NCBI GenBank assembly: GCA_018650285.1
Contig: JABIGF010000020.1
Coordinates: 175,976-239,975, forward strand
DNA from: Methanobacteriota archaeon
GTDB taxonomy: Archaea > Thermoplasmatota > Poseidoniia > Poseidoniales > Thalassarchaeaceae
Reading direction: 5' to 3'
Length of the DNA: 64,000 nt
The first letter of the stretch is position 1. Each line of letters begins with the position of its first letter. The translations under genes and the position numbers were made by a program. Shown piece by piece: positions 51,916 to 61,860 of this stretch. The notes beneath the pieces were generated by a model that saw only the letters and a list, made by a program, of their open reading frames with translations, was not told the origin of the DNA and ran no database searches.

Positions 51916-53405
51916 GTGATATTTTCGCTTTTGATGGTGCCCTAGAGGCTGGTTATGCTCAGCCGGCGCCACTACTATCTGATGCTGAAGCAATTGCTGG
52001 AATTCCCGAATCACTCAGGCGCAAATCATTACCTCGCTGGCCGCGCGCTAGCGAGCCTGAATTAGTGCGTCATTTCACTTGGCTTTCGAGGCGCAATTTT
52101 GGAATTGATACTGGTTTTTACCCACTTGGTTCATGCACGATGAAGCATAATCCAAGAGTCAATGAAAAGATTGTACAATTGGCTGGTATGAATGACATTC
52201 ATCCTCTTGCATCAGAATCGCATTTACAGGGATTAATGGCAATATTCTATGAAATGCAAGAAATGTTGGCACATTGTGCCGGCATGGATTCGGTTACTTT
52301 GCAACCAGTTGCCGGCGCTCAAGGAGAATTCGCTGCGATTCGTTGCATTCAAGAATTTCATCGAAGTAAAGGTGAAACGAATCGCGACAAAGTCATAGTT
52401 CCAGATTCCGCTCACGGTACAAACCCAGCATCTGCAGCAATGTGTGGCTACCAAATTATAGAGATTCCAAGTCAGGAAGATGGGCGACTTGACCTTGATG
52501 CTCTAAGGGCTGTTGTTGGTGATGATACAGCCGCTATGATGGTGACTAATCCAAGTACACTTGGAATTTTTGAACCTGAAATTGCCGAAGCTGCTGAAAT
52601 TGTTCATGACGCTGGTGGGCAAATGTACTATGATGGTGCAAATTTCAACGCGATACTAGGAAAAACATCACCTGGATTGATGGGTTTTGATGCAGTGCAT
52701 TACAATCTACACAAGACATTTTCTCAGCCTCATGGTGGAGGCGGTCCGGGCTCAGGTCCTATTGGCGTCAAGAGTCACTTGGCTGAATACTTGCCAAAAC
52801 CGGTGGTTGCTAGGCATGAAGATGAAGGTGGATTAGATGGGTGGTCATATGTTTGGGAAGACCCCGCAAATAGTATCGGGAAAGTTCAGCAGTGGCATGG
52901 CAATTCTGGCGCTGTTGTACGCGCATGGGCATTCTACCGCCGATATGGAAGAGACCTTGAGAAGATGAGTGAACACGCAGTGTTGAATGCAAATTATTTG
53001 CGGCATCGCATCTTGAATCCTGATGCTGATGTAAAGGCTAAGATCCCTGCGATGCCCGTTGATGGAGCTCCGGCAAAGGTAGTCAAACATGAGTTCACCT
53101 TGAGCATGTCTCCTGTGAAAGATGCTACTGGAGTTAGTGGCAAGGATGTCGCTAAGCGATTGTTAGATTATGGGTACATGGCTCCCACCCTATACTTCCC
53201 AATGATTGTCCCAGAATGTCTGATGGTTGAGCCGACTGAAACAGAAAGCAAGGAAGTGCTCGATAAATTCGCAGAAGATTTCTTGACGATATTGACAGAA
53301 GATCCTGAACTCGTCAAAACCGCACCTCACACAACGGATGTAAGCAGAGTGGATGAGGTATGGGCTGCTAGAAATCTTGTGCTACGTCACTCCCTAGGGG
53401 AGTGA
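51912..53405 (+). CDS. gcvPB: Glycine dehydrogenase (decarboxylating) subunit 2
   Basis: About 497 aa from ATG 51912, which overlaps the gcvPA stop. The C-terminal half of P protein, carrying PLP. Seen: GFYPLGSCTMKHNPRVNEK, VIVPDSAHGTNPASAAMCG, YDGANFNAILG, YNLHKTFSQPHGGGGPGSGP with the PLP lysine, and NSGAVVRAWAFYRRYG. Split P protein is usual in archaea. Together with gcvT it gives T and P, while H and L (lipoamide dehydrogenase) must be elsewhere. Confidence 0.95.
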   Translation: MSDIFAFDGALEAGYAQPAPLLSDAEAIAGIPESLRRKSLPRWPRASEPELVRHFTWLSRRNFGIDTGFYPLGSCTMKHNPRVNEKIVQLAGMNDIHPLASESHLQGLMAIFYEMQEMLAHCAGMDSVTLQPVAGAQGEFAAIRCIQEFHRSKGETNRDKVIVPDSAHGTNPASAAMCGYQIIEIPSQEDGRLDLDALRAVVGDDTAAMMVTNPSTLGIFEPEIAEAAEIVHDAGGQMYYDGANFNAILGKTSPGLMGFDAVHYNLHKTFSQPHGGGGPGSGPIGVKSHLAEYLPKPVVARHEDEGGLDGWSYVWEDPANSIGKVQQWHGNSGAVVRAWAFYRRYGRDLEKMSEHAVLNANYLRHRILNPDADVKAKIPAMPVDGAPAKVVKHEFTLSMSPVKDATGVSGKDVAKRLLDYGYMAPTLYFPMIVPECLMVEPTETESKEVLDKFAEDFLTILTEDPELVKTAPHTTDVSRVDEVWAARNLVLRHSLGE

Positions 53406-53444
53406 AGGTCATCAAAGGGTGTGTTTCAATTACTATCGGTTGAG

Positions 53445-53462
53445 GTGAGCCTAAAGGCTCAC
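53445..53462 (+). promoter_or_regulatory. Palindrome five bases before a surface-protein start codon
   Basis: GTGAGCC-TAAA-GGCTCAC, 7-bp perfect stem. TACTATCGG (53431-53439) is a weak TATA candidate just upstream. The bases ACGAGGG between stem and ATG hold a possible ribosome site. Confidence 0.45.
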
Positions 53463-53467
53463 GAGGG

Positions 53468-56400
53468 ATGATGATGGCAATACGGCTTCATTTAGCACTA
53501 TTTTTGGCACTTTTGATGCTAATTACTCCGCTTACTCCGCTGACATCCCTAGAATCGGTTCAATCATCACCTGAAGAGAATGGGACAGCCTCACCACTTG
53601 AGATTCTCAGTCTTGCCGCTGGTTCTCTCTCTGAACCGGCAATTGTTGGAGATGACGATGGGAATTTCCATATCTTTTGGATAGAAAATCAAACAAATGC
53701 AATGTATTCAGTAGTTGATTCAAACGGTGATATTTCAGTAATACAGCCTCTTCCTTATATTGGTTCTAACATCAAATGGTCACCACGGATGGAAATTGAT
53801 GATTCAGGAAACCTACATCTCATATGGATTAAAGATACAACATCTAACGATTGCTTGGTTTACCTTGCAATGGACCCCTCATCAGATTCTGACCCAACAG
53901 ATGGGGTCTTCAGTCCAAGTGATTATTCTTTGAATAATATTGTTTGCAAAACAAATTTCATAATTGAGAATATTGCCAATCCAAATCTTGCTGTTGATTC
54001 GCAGGGTGCCGCTCATATTGTTTGGCAAGACAAAGATGATCCTTTGGGTACTCGTTTTGGTTTGCCCGGAATCCGTTATTCAATGATGGAAGCAAATTGG
54101 ACCACCCATACTGCGAATAGTCCTATTTTTGATACTCTCATAACCCCTCTACCAAGCAAGTCCACTTTCCCAGAAGTGGCGATTACAAGTGATGATGAGG
54201 TAGTGATAACTTGGCAAGATAGCCGTGGTAGTATGATTGAAATGGTCATACTCCTAGATTCTTCAACGGGTATGACAAGTGAATGGGAAGATATCTGTAC
54301 GCTCATGTATGGAGGTAGTGACGGAGAGGGTTGGACTTCCCCTGGGCTACAGAATATGGCAGATATTGCTGGTGTAACTCTTCTTGACACAATCTATGGT
54401 CTTGGCGACTATATCCGCCCCCAAGCAAACTCAGGGAATTGTGTAGGTCACAACACAAATGACCGCTCACGCACTACTATCCTAACATCTCAGGTTGATT
54501 CAGGAGGCATTCGTAAAATTCACAGAACGATATACAATGGTCAATCTCAAAATTGGGGTAACCAACAGGAGGAGTGGGGTCCAGGTACAACATGGGCTTG
54601 CTTATCGTGGATGGATGCACAAGGAAATACAGGAAATGCTGCTAATCCTCCAACTCAATACGACCACAGGTGGAATCCTAATGCATCAAAAATAGTAATT
54701 CCAATTGGTGATGAAGGACCTAGGGCAGGTGACCCTGCTCAACAATCTGATGATGTTCAATCAATTGATGAATCCCATGATGCTTGTGTAAATGGTGGTA
54801 TTGTCCCGTGGGTATTTATTGGCGATATTCAAAGTTCTGCATCAAACAACATGTGGGACCATGGATTAGACTTAGCCCAGTGTCCAGTTAGTGGAGTTTC
54901 TACAACCTCTCGTTCGTGTTCAGGCGTCAACACTCGCAATACCGATGGCGCAGGTGGAGTTGGTCAATGGCCTTCGAGTGGTCAAGACCTCTCAGACCTT
55001 TTTGGTAAATGGATGAACATCTTGAATTCAGGCTCACCAGAAGTCTGGACCACCGTGGTTGACCCTTATGCAAAACTCAGCGACCCAAATCATGTTTCAG
55101 GAATGCCAGCCCATTCTGTTACAGGTGGAGTCTATACTGAAGATGTTGGTTGGGGTGGCGTCAATGGAAATCACTTCGTTGTTGTTAATGACACACAATT
55201 AACCTATGATGATTCTTGGTCATCACGTCCAGCCGTTGAAATCGCTTCAAATGGCTGGTTGCAATTTATTTGGTCAGATAGCCGCACAGGGCATACAATA
55301 TCAGATTCACATGAATTAATTTGGCAGAAAGTTGACTTGTCTGCATGGGATTACAATGGACAGCCTAGTGGCATTAATTTGCAGGGTGCTCTAAATCAGC
55401 CTCAGATACTTTCTCCAATTGACGGCACAGGTGCAATTGGCTCACGAGATTATTCTGCTCACAGTAGCCAAGCTGCCTTAGTGATTGATGAAGATGACTT
55501 GATGCACACAGTATGGGTTGAAAGTGATTCAGGTCCAGCAACTAATCTGACCTACCGTCGTTCTACTGACGCTACTAGTTCTAGTCCGGTTGCTAGCAAT
55601 CCTTGGGAGATTGACTGTGGAGGTATTGGTTGTCTTGGGCCAACATACGACCTTGCAGATTGGCAGAGCGAAAAGATGGGTACAGGTGGGCAACCAGTAA
55701 TCTTTGATGTTGAGGAGGACTTCGGCTCATCTCCAGGTATGGCTGTAACTTCTGATAACCGCAGAACAGCAGGTGTTGTTTGGGTTGATAGTGAGGCATG
55801 TGGTTCGGGCGACACAGGAACTTTTCAGGGTGACCATCTTTGTTTCAGGAGAATCCAACGTAGTTTGTTACAATTAGATAGCGATTCGCCATCTTTGGAG
55901 GTTTCTTTGGAACCTGGTGAAAGTGCTACTTTCAATTTCACGGTTGAACATCTTGGGGCTACTAGCGGTGGCGATATGACAATCAATGTAGATTGGGAAG
56001 GATTACCATCAACTTGGACTGTTTCAGCATTTGTGGGTGTTGGGCCAACAGCCACCATTCTTTCTCCAATTGATTCTGATTGGCAGATTAATTCAGGTAG
56101 TTCCATGCTACTTTCACTAATGATTGAGGCGCCACAAAAATTGGATGCAACTATCAGTGAATCCCACAATCCCACATTTGGGATTGTGTCATCAGATGGT
56201 GTACATGGTTCTTCATTCCAACTAGATATTGATTTGAATGTAATTCACAATCTTGTCCTATCTACCCCTCAACCAACAATTGAGATAGAACAAGGTGGTT
56301 CAGGTATCCTTAGTGTGAACATTTCCAATTATGGCAACTTGTGGGAAGAGGTTTCTTTCCCAAGTACTACGAGTGAAGATGGACGAATAATTTGGGGACT

Positions 56401-58642
56401 TCCTTATGGCTGGCAAGTTGATTTTGTTGATCATATTTCCATATTAACAGATGGGGCGACGAGTTCTAAAACATTGCAAATTGCAGTACCCGATAGTCAA
56501 GAGCCGGGCCTTGTAAATCTGACAATAATTGGTAGTTCTGATAAGGTTCCAAACCCCTCAGGCGAACAGGGCGCCCAGGCAGCACTTGAATTGACTGTAA
56601 ACGTGGCACGCAAACGAGCCGGGAACATAGTTTTCGAGTTATGGGACTCTCTTGAAACAGTTGAGCCCGGAGAGTGTGGTGAATTTTCAGTTGACATAAC
56701 CAAACATTTTGGAAATGATGATGTAATTATCACTGTAGAAGATGGCCCTGTACCTAGACCGGGGTCGATTTCAGAAGAAGTATGGCAAGAAGAACATTGG
56801 ACACTAATCATTGATTATTCGGATTTACCAGGTGGTAATTCGGTGCCGGCTGATTCAAAACGATATTTTACTGATGAGATGAGTCGTACATTAGATATTG
56901 AATTGTGTGCGCCAATGCAGGCATTAGCAGGTGAACTTGAGGAAATCAAATTACACGCAGAATTGTTTGTCGATTCTGCTGCTTTTGATGAAATTTCAAT
57001 GCAAGTTTCAGTCTTGCCAATGGAATCATTATCCGCCACATGGCAGAATGCTCCGGCAAGGATTGACCCCGGTCAAGCATTTGAAGTTTCAATATTTGTC
57101 AAGAATGAAGGTAATGTGCCTCAAACATTTTTTCCTCAATTCAGTGACGCTTTTATTGGCTGGACAGTTGAATGGGTTGATGGTACCCCTACTGGTTTAG
57201 CTGTTGGAGATGAACGGGTCATGATTGCCATTGTCCATGTACCATTAGATGCCTTGGCGGGTAGCACTATTGTTGAAATTGAATTACATTCTACTGCGTC
57301 AGAGTGGACTTTAAGAGAGAAAGTCAGTGGTGTTATTGAGGTATTACCGCGTATTGATTTAGAATTAAATTTAGCAGATAGTCATAGGTCAAAGGATTAC
57401 AATGTTTATCCTGGTGACATCATTGATGTTTCATTTGATGTGGTAAATGTTGGAAATCTCGCAGAAGCACCTTGGCTTGAAAACCACTCAACAGGCGCGG
57501 GTGGTTCACTTTCAGTTGAGCCGCGAATGGATGGGCTTGAGGGTGTTGTGTGGACATGGTATGTTGTTGAAAATGCTGGCACCCCGCTCGCATTATTCAG
57601 TGAAATTACACCCGATTTAGATGGCCATTTAACCCTCCCTCTGTTGGCTCCAGGTGAGAGTATCCCAGTTGTATTGAGAATGAGTATTTACGGCTATCCT
57701 GGTTGGGATGCTGATCACATAGGAGTAAGATTACGCTCAAATTATGGATATGCCAACGAAGGTGGTGATATTGATGCAGATGGGAAGTGGTTGACAACAG
57801 ATTCTAATGAGATATTAATCAATATCAATGCTTTTGCCCCTGATGTATTTGTTTATTCAGTAACCGAAGAGAAAGATGGTAATGATGTCAAACTACAAAT
57901 CAAAATTCAGAATGGCGGTAATGCTCCAGTTGAAAATATTCTTCTTCGTGTCTGTGATATGACGATGGAAGTTGCTGAAGCTAGTGGTTGCGACCGCAAT
58001 GATGCAGTTGCTGAACAACGAGTGCCTTACATTGATGCTCGGCAAAATGGTGAACCTACTTCTCATGTAGTGGCGATAAGATTGACTAAACCGGTTTCAG
58101 AGGTTGTTGTGTTCATTGATGCTGATAATGAAGTAATTGAAACCGATGAATCGAATAATATGTTGGCTCGCCAATTGGCGTTAGTTGTAGGCGAGGAAGC
58201 AGGTTCGAGTTCTGTACTTGAAATAGCATCAACAAATGTTCTTTGGATATTGGGAGGTATTTTGTGGTTAGCCATAATTTTCCTCGGTGTATCAGCCTTA
58301 CGTGGCAGGAGGCGAGATAAAAGGCGGTCTATTTCTAATTGGCAAAACGATGATGGTTGGGGTGCTGAACTTGATCAACAAACCAAGAAATCTCAACGCA
58401 AAAAGGGCAAAACTAAGGCAATAGATACACCCTACGCAGAGGTGCATTCTATGGATATGTCAATGGCATCACCTACTTCACTAGATGTTAGTGATTTGGA
58501 TTTGGCTCCTATGGATACTTCTCCAACAACTGCATCAAGCGGTGCCTTAGAACCATTAGGTGATATTGGATACGACCCTTCCGAAAAGAAGGCTGATAGT
58601 GATGAGTTCACAATTGGTGACTTAATTGGTGACCTTCTTTGA
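53468..58642 (+). CDS. 1724-residue surface protein with CARDB/NEW3-like domains and C-terminal anchor
   Basis: Signal peptide (LHLALFLALLMLITPLTPLTS). The first ~200 residues carry beta-propeller-like blades (HIFWIENQ, LHLIWIKDT, HIVWQDKDD). A region of ~300 residues from ~255 has VILLDSSTGMTSEWEDI and IPIGDEGPRAGDP, VWA-like in style but not certain, inserted between blades that resume at ~580. From ~800 on, several Ig-like beta domains: SLEPGESATFNFTVEH (NEW3 type), PGQAFEVSIFVKNEGNVPQ and KIQNGGNAPVENI / DNEVIETDESNN (CARDB type). One helix (~1600, NVLWILGGILWLAIIFLGV) is followed by RGRRRDKRR and a ~110-residue cytoplasmic tail with acidic end. Function unknown; large adhesin or enzyme-display scaffold is a guess. 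Confidence 0.78.
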   Translation: MMMAIRLHLALFLALLMLITPLTPLTSLESVQSSPEENGTASPLEILSLAAGSLSEPAIVGDDDGNFHIFWIENQTNAMYSVVDSNGDISVIQPLPYIGSNIKWSPRMEIDDSGNLHLIWIKDTTSNDCLVYLAMDPSSDSDPTDGVFSPSDYSLNNIVCKTNFIIENIANPNLAVDSQGAAHIVWQDKDDPLGTRFGLPGIRYSMMEANWTTHTANSPIFDTLITPLPSKSTFPEVAITSDDEVVITWQDSRGSMIEMVILLDSSTGMTSEWEDICTLMYGGSDGEGWTSPGLQNMADIAGVTLLDTIYGLGDYIRPQANSGNCVGHNTNDRSRTTILTSQVDSGGIRKIHRTIYNGQSQNWGNQQEEWGPGTTWACLSWMDAQGNTGNAANPPTQYDHRWNPNASKIVIPIGDEGPRAGDPAQQSDDVQSIDESHDACVNGGIVPWVFIGDIQSSASNNMWDHGLDLAQCPVSGVSTTSRSCSGVNTRNTDGAGGVGQWPSSGQDLSDLFGKWMNILNSGSPEVWTTVVDPYAKLSDPNHVSGMPAHSVTGGVYTEDVGWGGVNGNHFVVVNDTQLTYDDSWSSRPAVEIASNGWLQFIWSDSRTGHTISDSHELIWQKVDLSAWDYNGQPSGINLQGALNQPQILSPIDGTGAIGSRDYSAHSSQAALVIDEDDLMHTVWVESDSGPATNLTYRRSTDATSSSPVASNPWEIDCGGIGCLGPTYDLADWQSEKMGTGGQPVIFDVEEDFGSSPGMAVTSDNRRTAGVVWVDSEACGSGDTGTFQGDHLCFRRIQRSLLQLDSDSPSLEVSLEPGESATFNFTVEHLGATSGGDMTINVDWEGLPSTWTVSAFVGVGPTATILSPIDSDWQINSGSSMLLSLMIEAPQKLDATISESHNPTFGIVSSDGVHGSSFQLDIDLNVIHNLVLSTPQPTIEIEQGGSGILSVNISNYGNLWEEVSFPSTTSEDGRIIWGLPYGWQVDFVDHISILTDGATSSKTLQIAVPDSQEPGLVNLTIIGSSDKVPNPSGEQGAQAALELTVNVARKRAGNIVFELWDSLETVEPGECGEFSVDITKHFGNDDVIITVEDGPVPRPGSISEEVWQEEHWTLIIDYSDLPGGNSVPADSKRYFTDEMSRTLDIELCAPMQALAGELEEIKLHAELFVDSAAFDEISMQVSVLPMESLSATWQNAPARIDPGQAFEVSIFVKNEGNVPQTFFPQFSDAFIGWTVEWVDGTPTGLAVGDERVMIAIVHVPLDALAGSTIVEIELHSTASEWTLREKVSGVIEVLPRIDLELNLADSHRSKDYNVYPGDIIDVSFDVVNVGNLAEAPWLENHSTGAGGSLSVEPRMDGLEGVVWTWYVVENAGTPLALFSEITPDLDGHLTLPLLAPGESIPVVLRMSIYGYPGWDADHIGVRLRSNYGYANEGGDIDADGKWLTTDSNEILININAFAPDVFVYSVTEEKDGNDVKLQIKIQNGGNAPVENILLRVCDMTMEVAEASGCDRNDAVAEQRVPYIDARQNGEPTSHVVAIRLTKPVSEVVVFIDADNEVIETDESNNMLARQLALVVGEEAGSSSVLEIASTNVLWILGGILWLAIIFLGVSALRGRRRDKRRSISNWQNDDGWGAELDQQTKKSQRKKGKTKAIDTPYAEVHSMDMSMASPTSLDVSDLDLAPMDTSPTTASSGALEPLGDIGYDPSEKKADSDEFTIGDLIGDLL

Positions 58643-58698
58643 AAAGAACGTTGAGATTTGTACCCAATACAGGCGAAATTGGCATTAGCAACAGTTAG

Positions 58699-59616
58699 GT
58701 GCGAGATGACATGGAAGCGGGCGCTGACAAGTATTGGCTCTCAGGCGACCCTACATGGTGGCCTCGTGCTGAGGGTAAACCCGAGGCTGAATGGCTCTCT
58801 CTAGAAGTGGAACCATCGGATAGTTGGTCAGCATGGAGAAGACAGAGATTACAGCCAATGGCGGCAAGATTTGTACTTGGTCCAGCATGGTCTCTTGCCT
58901 TCTTGGTGGCCTCAACATTTCCCTTGCTTTTTCCAGATAATACTCCTGACGACCAAACAATAGCTTCAATCCTTTTTTTCATGGCTTTTATTTCGCTATT
59001 GCTTCCAGCCGTGAGAATTTCTTCAGCCATGCCAGATGGCGATGGTATGTTGATGTTGAAATGGATATGGTTTGGTGATGGGTCAAAGAATCTCACAAAA
59101 TCAGTGGGGCTATCAGTATTAGGTGTTGTAGCATTCATTAGCCATATTGTAGTAGATGTGAGAATTGGTTGGATATCATACGCTCTTTTCCTCACACTTT
59201 GGTTTCATCTTACTTGGCGAATTGGTACTGCATTAATACCTGCATCTGGGCGTTGGTTATTGCCTCTAGGTGAATCGTACGATGGTTCTAAAATCCCCGA
59301 TACTTGGGTGATTGAGAGTAAAAAATTCCGTGGTGGCCGTTTAGCATTCAAAGATTTGAGTGGTGGTCGTAAACTTGAGTTGTATGGGGTTAATCGTAGT
59401 GGTGACAAATTTGTAGCATTCCATTTGCGTCACCCTTCTAGTATCTTGTTTGACCCATTTGTGATGGTTAATGAAATCAGTTCAATGAGTAGAGGTGGTC
59501 TAGGATATTGCGGCCCTCGGGTTGAGGGGTTAGATAGCGATTTACAGCAACCGCCAATCACTATTGCTGCATCAGATTGGTCAGCACGATTTTTTAGACC
59601 GACCGAAGAAGAGTGA
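58699..59616 (+). CDS. Unknown membrane protein, ~300 aa
   Basis: Not recognised. GTG 58699 or ATG 58711 (MEAGADKYWL) may be the start. A soluble N-terminus (~50 aa, Trp-rich: DPTWWPRAEGK) is followed by about four helices in two pairs (~55-100 and ~128-170), then a soluble C-terminal domain of ~125 residues (FRGGRLAFKDLSGGRKLELY, AFHLRHPSSILFDPF). The latter looks like a small beta domain. It follows the large surface protein by 56 bases on the same strand and may share its transcript. Confidence 0.6.
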   Translation: MRDDMEAGADKYWLSGDPTWWPRAEGKPEAEWLSLEVEPSDSWSAWRRQRLQPMAARFVLGPAWSLAFLVASTFPLLFPDNTPDDQTIASILFFMAFISLLLPAVRISSAMPDGDGMLMLKWIWFGDGSKNLTKSVGLSVLGVVAFISHIVVDVRIGWISYALFLTLWFHLTWRIGTALIPASGRWLLPLGESYDGSKIPDTWVIESKKFRGGRLAFKDLSGGRKLELYGVNRSGDKFVAFHLRHPSSILFDPFVMVNEISSMSRGGLGYCGPRVEGLDSDLQQPPITIAASDWSARFFRPTEEE

Positions 59617-59677
59617 ATCATTGAGATGCCTATTCATTACTGACAATTGCTAAGAACCGTGGTTTCAAGGCTAGTTA

Positions 59678-60358
59678 GTGTCGACAAAAAAATTTAGACT
59701 TGATGTGTCAGGATTATTGAAATTAAGAATTCTTAGGATTGAGGATCCATTATTGGAAGCAGAATGGATTTCAGGTGGCGATTATTTAGATGACCTACCA
59801 TCTATTGGTGAAATTAATCACCTTTCTATTCCTATACAAACAAGAATTCTAAGGTTGTGCAAAGATCTCTCATCTCCCAAACCCAGTAGTGGTGTGTGGG
59901 CGAGCCGAGGTATTCTTGCTGCAGCATCACAAGGCGCATTCGGCTTATCTTATGCATTGATTGATTCTTGGTTGAAGCAACATTGGTCGCCAATACAAGA
60001 AGCAAGAGCTCGGGGGGTAACTGCGATATTTTGGCAAAGATTGCGAAATGGCGTATTAAATTGGCGTGAAATTTCTGCTGGCGTCTTAGATTGCTCAGAC
60101 ATGCCCGCAGGGCTTATCCCATCTATTATTAGGCAAAGAAATTGGTTGAGACATGGTAAAGAATGGGTGGTGGTAAGTGGTGGTAATCACATCCACGCGG
60201 GCTATTGGCTTTGGTATTTTGATAGTAATGGAATTGGTACAGTTCTTGAGAGAAATTATCCCCGAAATTGGCTTGGTGATTTACCTATTGAAATCGGTAT
60301 CCATTTGAACCACCCGCGAGTGGAGGTGATTGATGGACATCTGCGTTGTGCTGGGTAG
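59678..60358 (+). CDS. Unknown soluble protein overlapping purE
   Basis: 226 aa, GTG start at 59678; not recognised. No membrane helix. It contains a helical middle (SWLKQHWSPIQEARARGVTA) and a C-terminal part with HIHAGYWLWYFD and IGIHLNHPRVEVIDGHLRC. It ends 26 bases inside purE in another frame, so it is translated just before purE, and the purE ribosome site GGAGGTGA lies in its coding sequence. A role with purines or tRNA is not shown by the sequence. Confidence 0.55.
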   Translation: MSTKKFRLDVSGLLKLRILRIEDPLLEAEWISGGDYLDDLPSIGEINHLSIPIQTRILRLCKDLSSPKPSSGVWASRGILAAASQGAFGLSYALIDSWLKQHWSPIQEARARGVTAIFWQRLRNGVLNWREISAGVLDCSDMPAGLIPSIIRQRNWLRHGKEWVVVSGGNHIHAGYWLWYFDSNGIGTVLERNYPRNWLGDLPIEIGIHLNHPRVEVIDGHLRCAG

Positions 60359-60806
60359 TAAGTCGGATTTGCCAATTTCAAACAAGTGTACTTCTATACT
60401 TGAAGAGTTCAATATTGATTTCGAAGTTCGTGTGGCAAGTGCTCACAGAGCACCAAAATATCTCGAAGGAATTATTTCTGAGGCAATTACTGATGGGTGT
60501 CAATTATTCATCGGCATGGCAGGAATGGCAGCAGCTCTTCCTGGTGTTATTGCATCAATGACTACATTGCCAGTAATTGGCGTCCCCGTTGGTGGAAAAG
60601 TCCCACTTGACAGCCTTCTTTCAATTGTTCAGATGCCACCAGGTATGCCTGTTGCAACTGTTGGTGTTGACCGCGGAGACAATGCAGCAGTCTTGGCAAT
60701 CCAAATGTTGGCAATGAGTAACTCTGACTTGGCAGCAAATTTGGCTGAATGGCGTGCTGAAAAAACTGCAAAAGTCATTGCTGATGATGAATCATTAAGG
60801 GATTGA
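60333..60806 (+). CDS. purE: N5-carboxyaminoimidazole ribonucleotide mutase / AIR carboxylase PurE
   Basis: 157 aa. Purine synthesis step from AIR or N5-CAIR to CAIR. Seen: VVLGSKSDLPISNKC, ASAHRAPKYLEG, GMAGMAAALPGVIASMTTLPVIGVP and DSLLSIVQMPPGMPVATVG. ATG 60333 is supported by GGAGGTGA 4-5 bases upstream. purK is not in the window, so which substrate (N5-CAIR or AIR with CO2) cannot be told. It precedes guaA subunit by 5 bases. Confidence 0.95.
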   Translation: MDICVVLGSKSDLPISNKCTSILEEFNIDFEVRVASAHRAPKYLEGIISEAITDGCQLFIGMAGMAAALPGVIASMTTLPVIGVPVGGKVPLDSLLSIVQMPPGMPVATVGVDRGDNAAVLAIQMLAMSNSDLAANLAEWRAEKTAKVIADDESLRD

Positions 60807-60811
60807 TACAA

Positions 60812-61759
60812 ATGATGGGTCCTGCTAATTTAATTGAGGAAGCGGTTGAAAAACTCAAGAACTCTATTGATGATATTGCTGTGATTGCGTGCTCAGGTGG
60901 TATTGATTCATCTGTGGCAGCGACTCTAGCCAACCGCGCTGTTGGCGGCCTTCTCCATTGCGTTTATGTTGATACTGGATTAATGAGAAAAAATGAGACT
61001 GAAGATGTCCAAAGAGTTCTAAGCGAACTCGGATTGAATCTTACAACAGTTTTTGCTGCTGATAGGTATTTTGAAGCATTGAAAGGTGTAACTGACCCTG
61101 AAAGAAAGCGTAAAATTATCGGCGAATTATTCATTCGTATTTTTGAAGAGGAGCAGCAAAAAGTAGGGGCTAAATATCTAGTCCAAGGAACGATTGCTCC
61201 AGATTGGATTGAGTCAGGTGGTGGTGTGAGAGATGTAATCAAATCACATCACAATGTAGGGGGGTTACCCGACGACGTGGACCTCGTAATCGTTGAACCA
61301 CTCCGTGATTGTTACAAGGATGAAGTCCGTGAAATGGCAAGAGAATTAGGTATTCCATCTTCAGAAAGACAACCTTTCCCTGGCCCCGGTCTAGCAGTTC
61401 GTGTTCTTGGTGAATTAACTCCAGATAGAGTTGAAGTTTGTCGCGAGGCCTGCGCAATTGTTGAGGAAGAATTGGAAGCCGCTGCTGAGGCTGGATTGAT
61501 GGAGTTACCATGGCAATATTTCGCTGCTCTTTTGCCGGTTCGTTCAGTTGGCGTTCATGGTGATGTACGTGTTCACGGTGAGACGGTGGTCATTCGTGCA
61601 GTGGCAAGTCTTGACGGCATGAGTGCGCGCTATTCTCTGATTCCACATGAGATTCTTGAGAAGATCAGTATTCGGATTACTAACACTCTCAAAGGTGATA
61701 TCAATCGAGTCGTCTATGATGTGACTCACAAGCCACCTGGCACGATAGAGTGGGAATGA
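60812..61759 (+). CDS. guaAB: GMP synthase ATP-pyrophosphatase subunit (GuaAb)
   Basis: About 315 aa from ATG 60812, 5 bases after purE. Adenylates XMP and adds ammonia supplied by a separate glutaminase chain; in bacteria both are one protein. Seen: IACSGGIDSSVAATLANRAV (PP-loop), HCVYVDTGLMRKNE, LVQGTIAPDWIESGGG, IKSHHNVGGLP, FPGPGLAVRVLGE and VYDVTHKPPGTIEWE at the end. Two-chain GMP synthase is typical of archaea. A T7 terminator follows. Confidence 0.95.
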   Translation: MMGPANLIEEAVEKLKNSIDDIAVIACSGGIDSSVAATLANRAVGGLLHCVYVDTGLMRKNETEDVQRVLSELGLNLTTVFAADRYFEALKGVTDPERKRKIIGELFIRIFEEEQQKVGAKYLVQGTIAPDWIESGGGVRDVIKSHHNVGGLPDDVDLVIVEPLRDCYKDEVREMARELGIPSSERQPFPGPGLAVRVLGELTPDRVEVCREACAIVEEELEAAAEAGLMELPWQYFAALLPVRSVGVHGDVRVHGETVVIRAVASLDGMSARYSLIPHEILEKISIRITNTLKGDINRVVYDVTHKPPGTIEWE

Positions 61760-61768
61760 AATAACCCC

Positions 61769-61775
61769 TTTTTTT
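61769..61775 (+). terminator. T7 run after the guaA subunit
   Basis: CCCC followed by seven T about ten bases after the stop codon, a usual archaeal transcription end for the purE-guaAb run. Between it and the tRNA the sequence contains no gene. Confidence 0.55.
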
Positions 61776-61860
61776 ACTAATTTGCTAGCGCCCCTCCATT
61801 CTTGATTAGATTGATTGAGGCGATTCATTCATGAAGGGGTGGTCGGTGGGCGGCCCTGTT

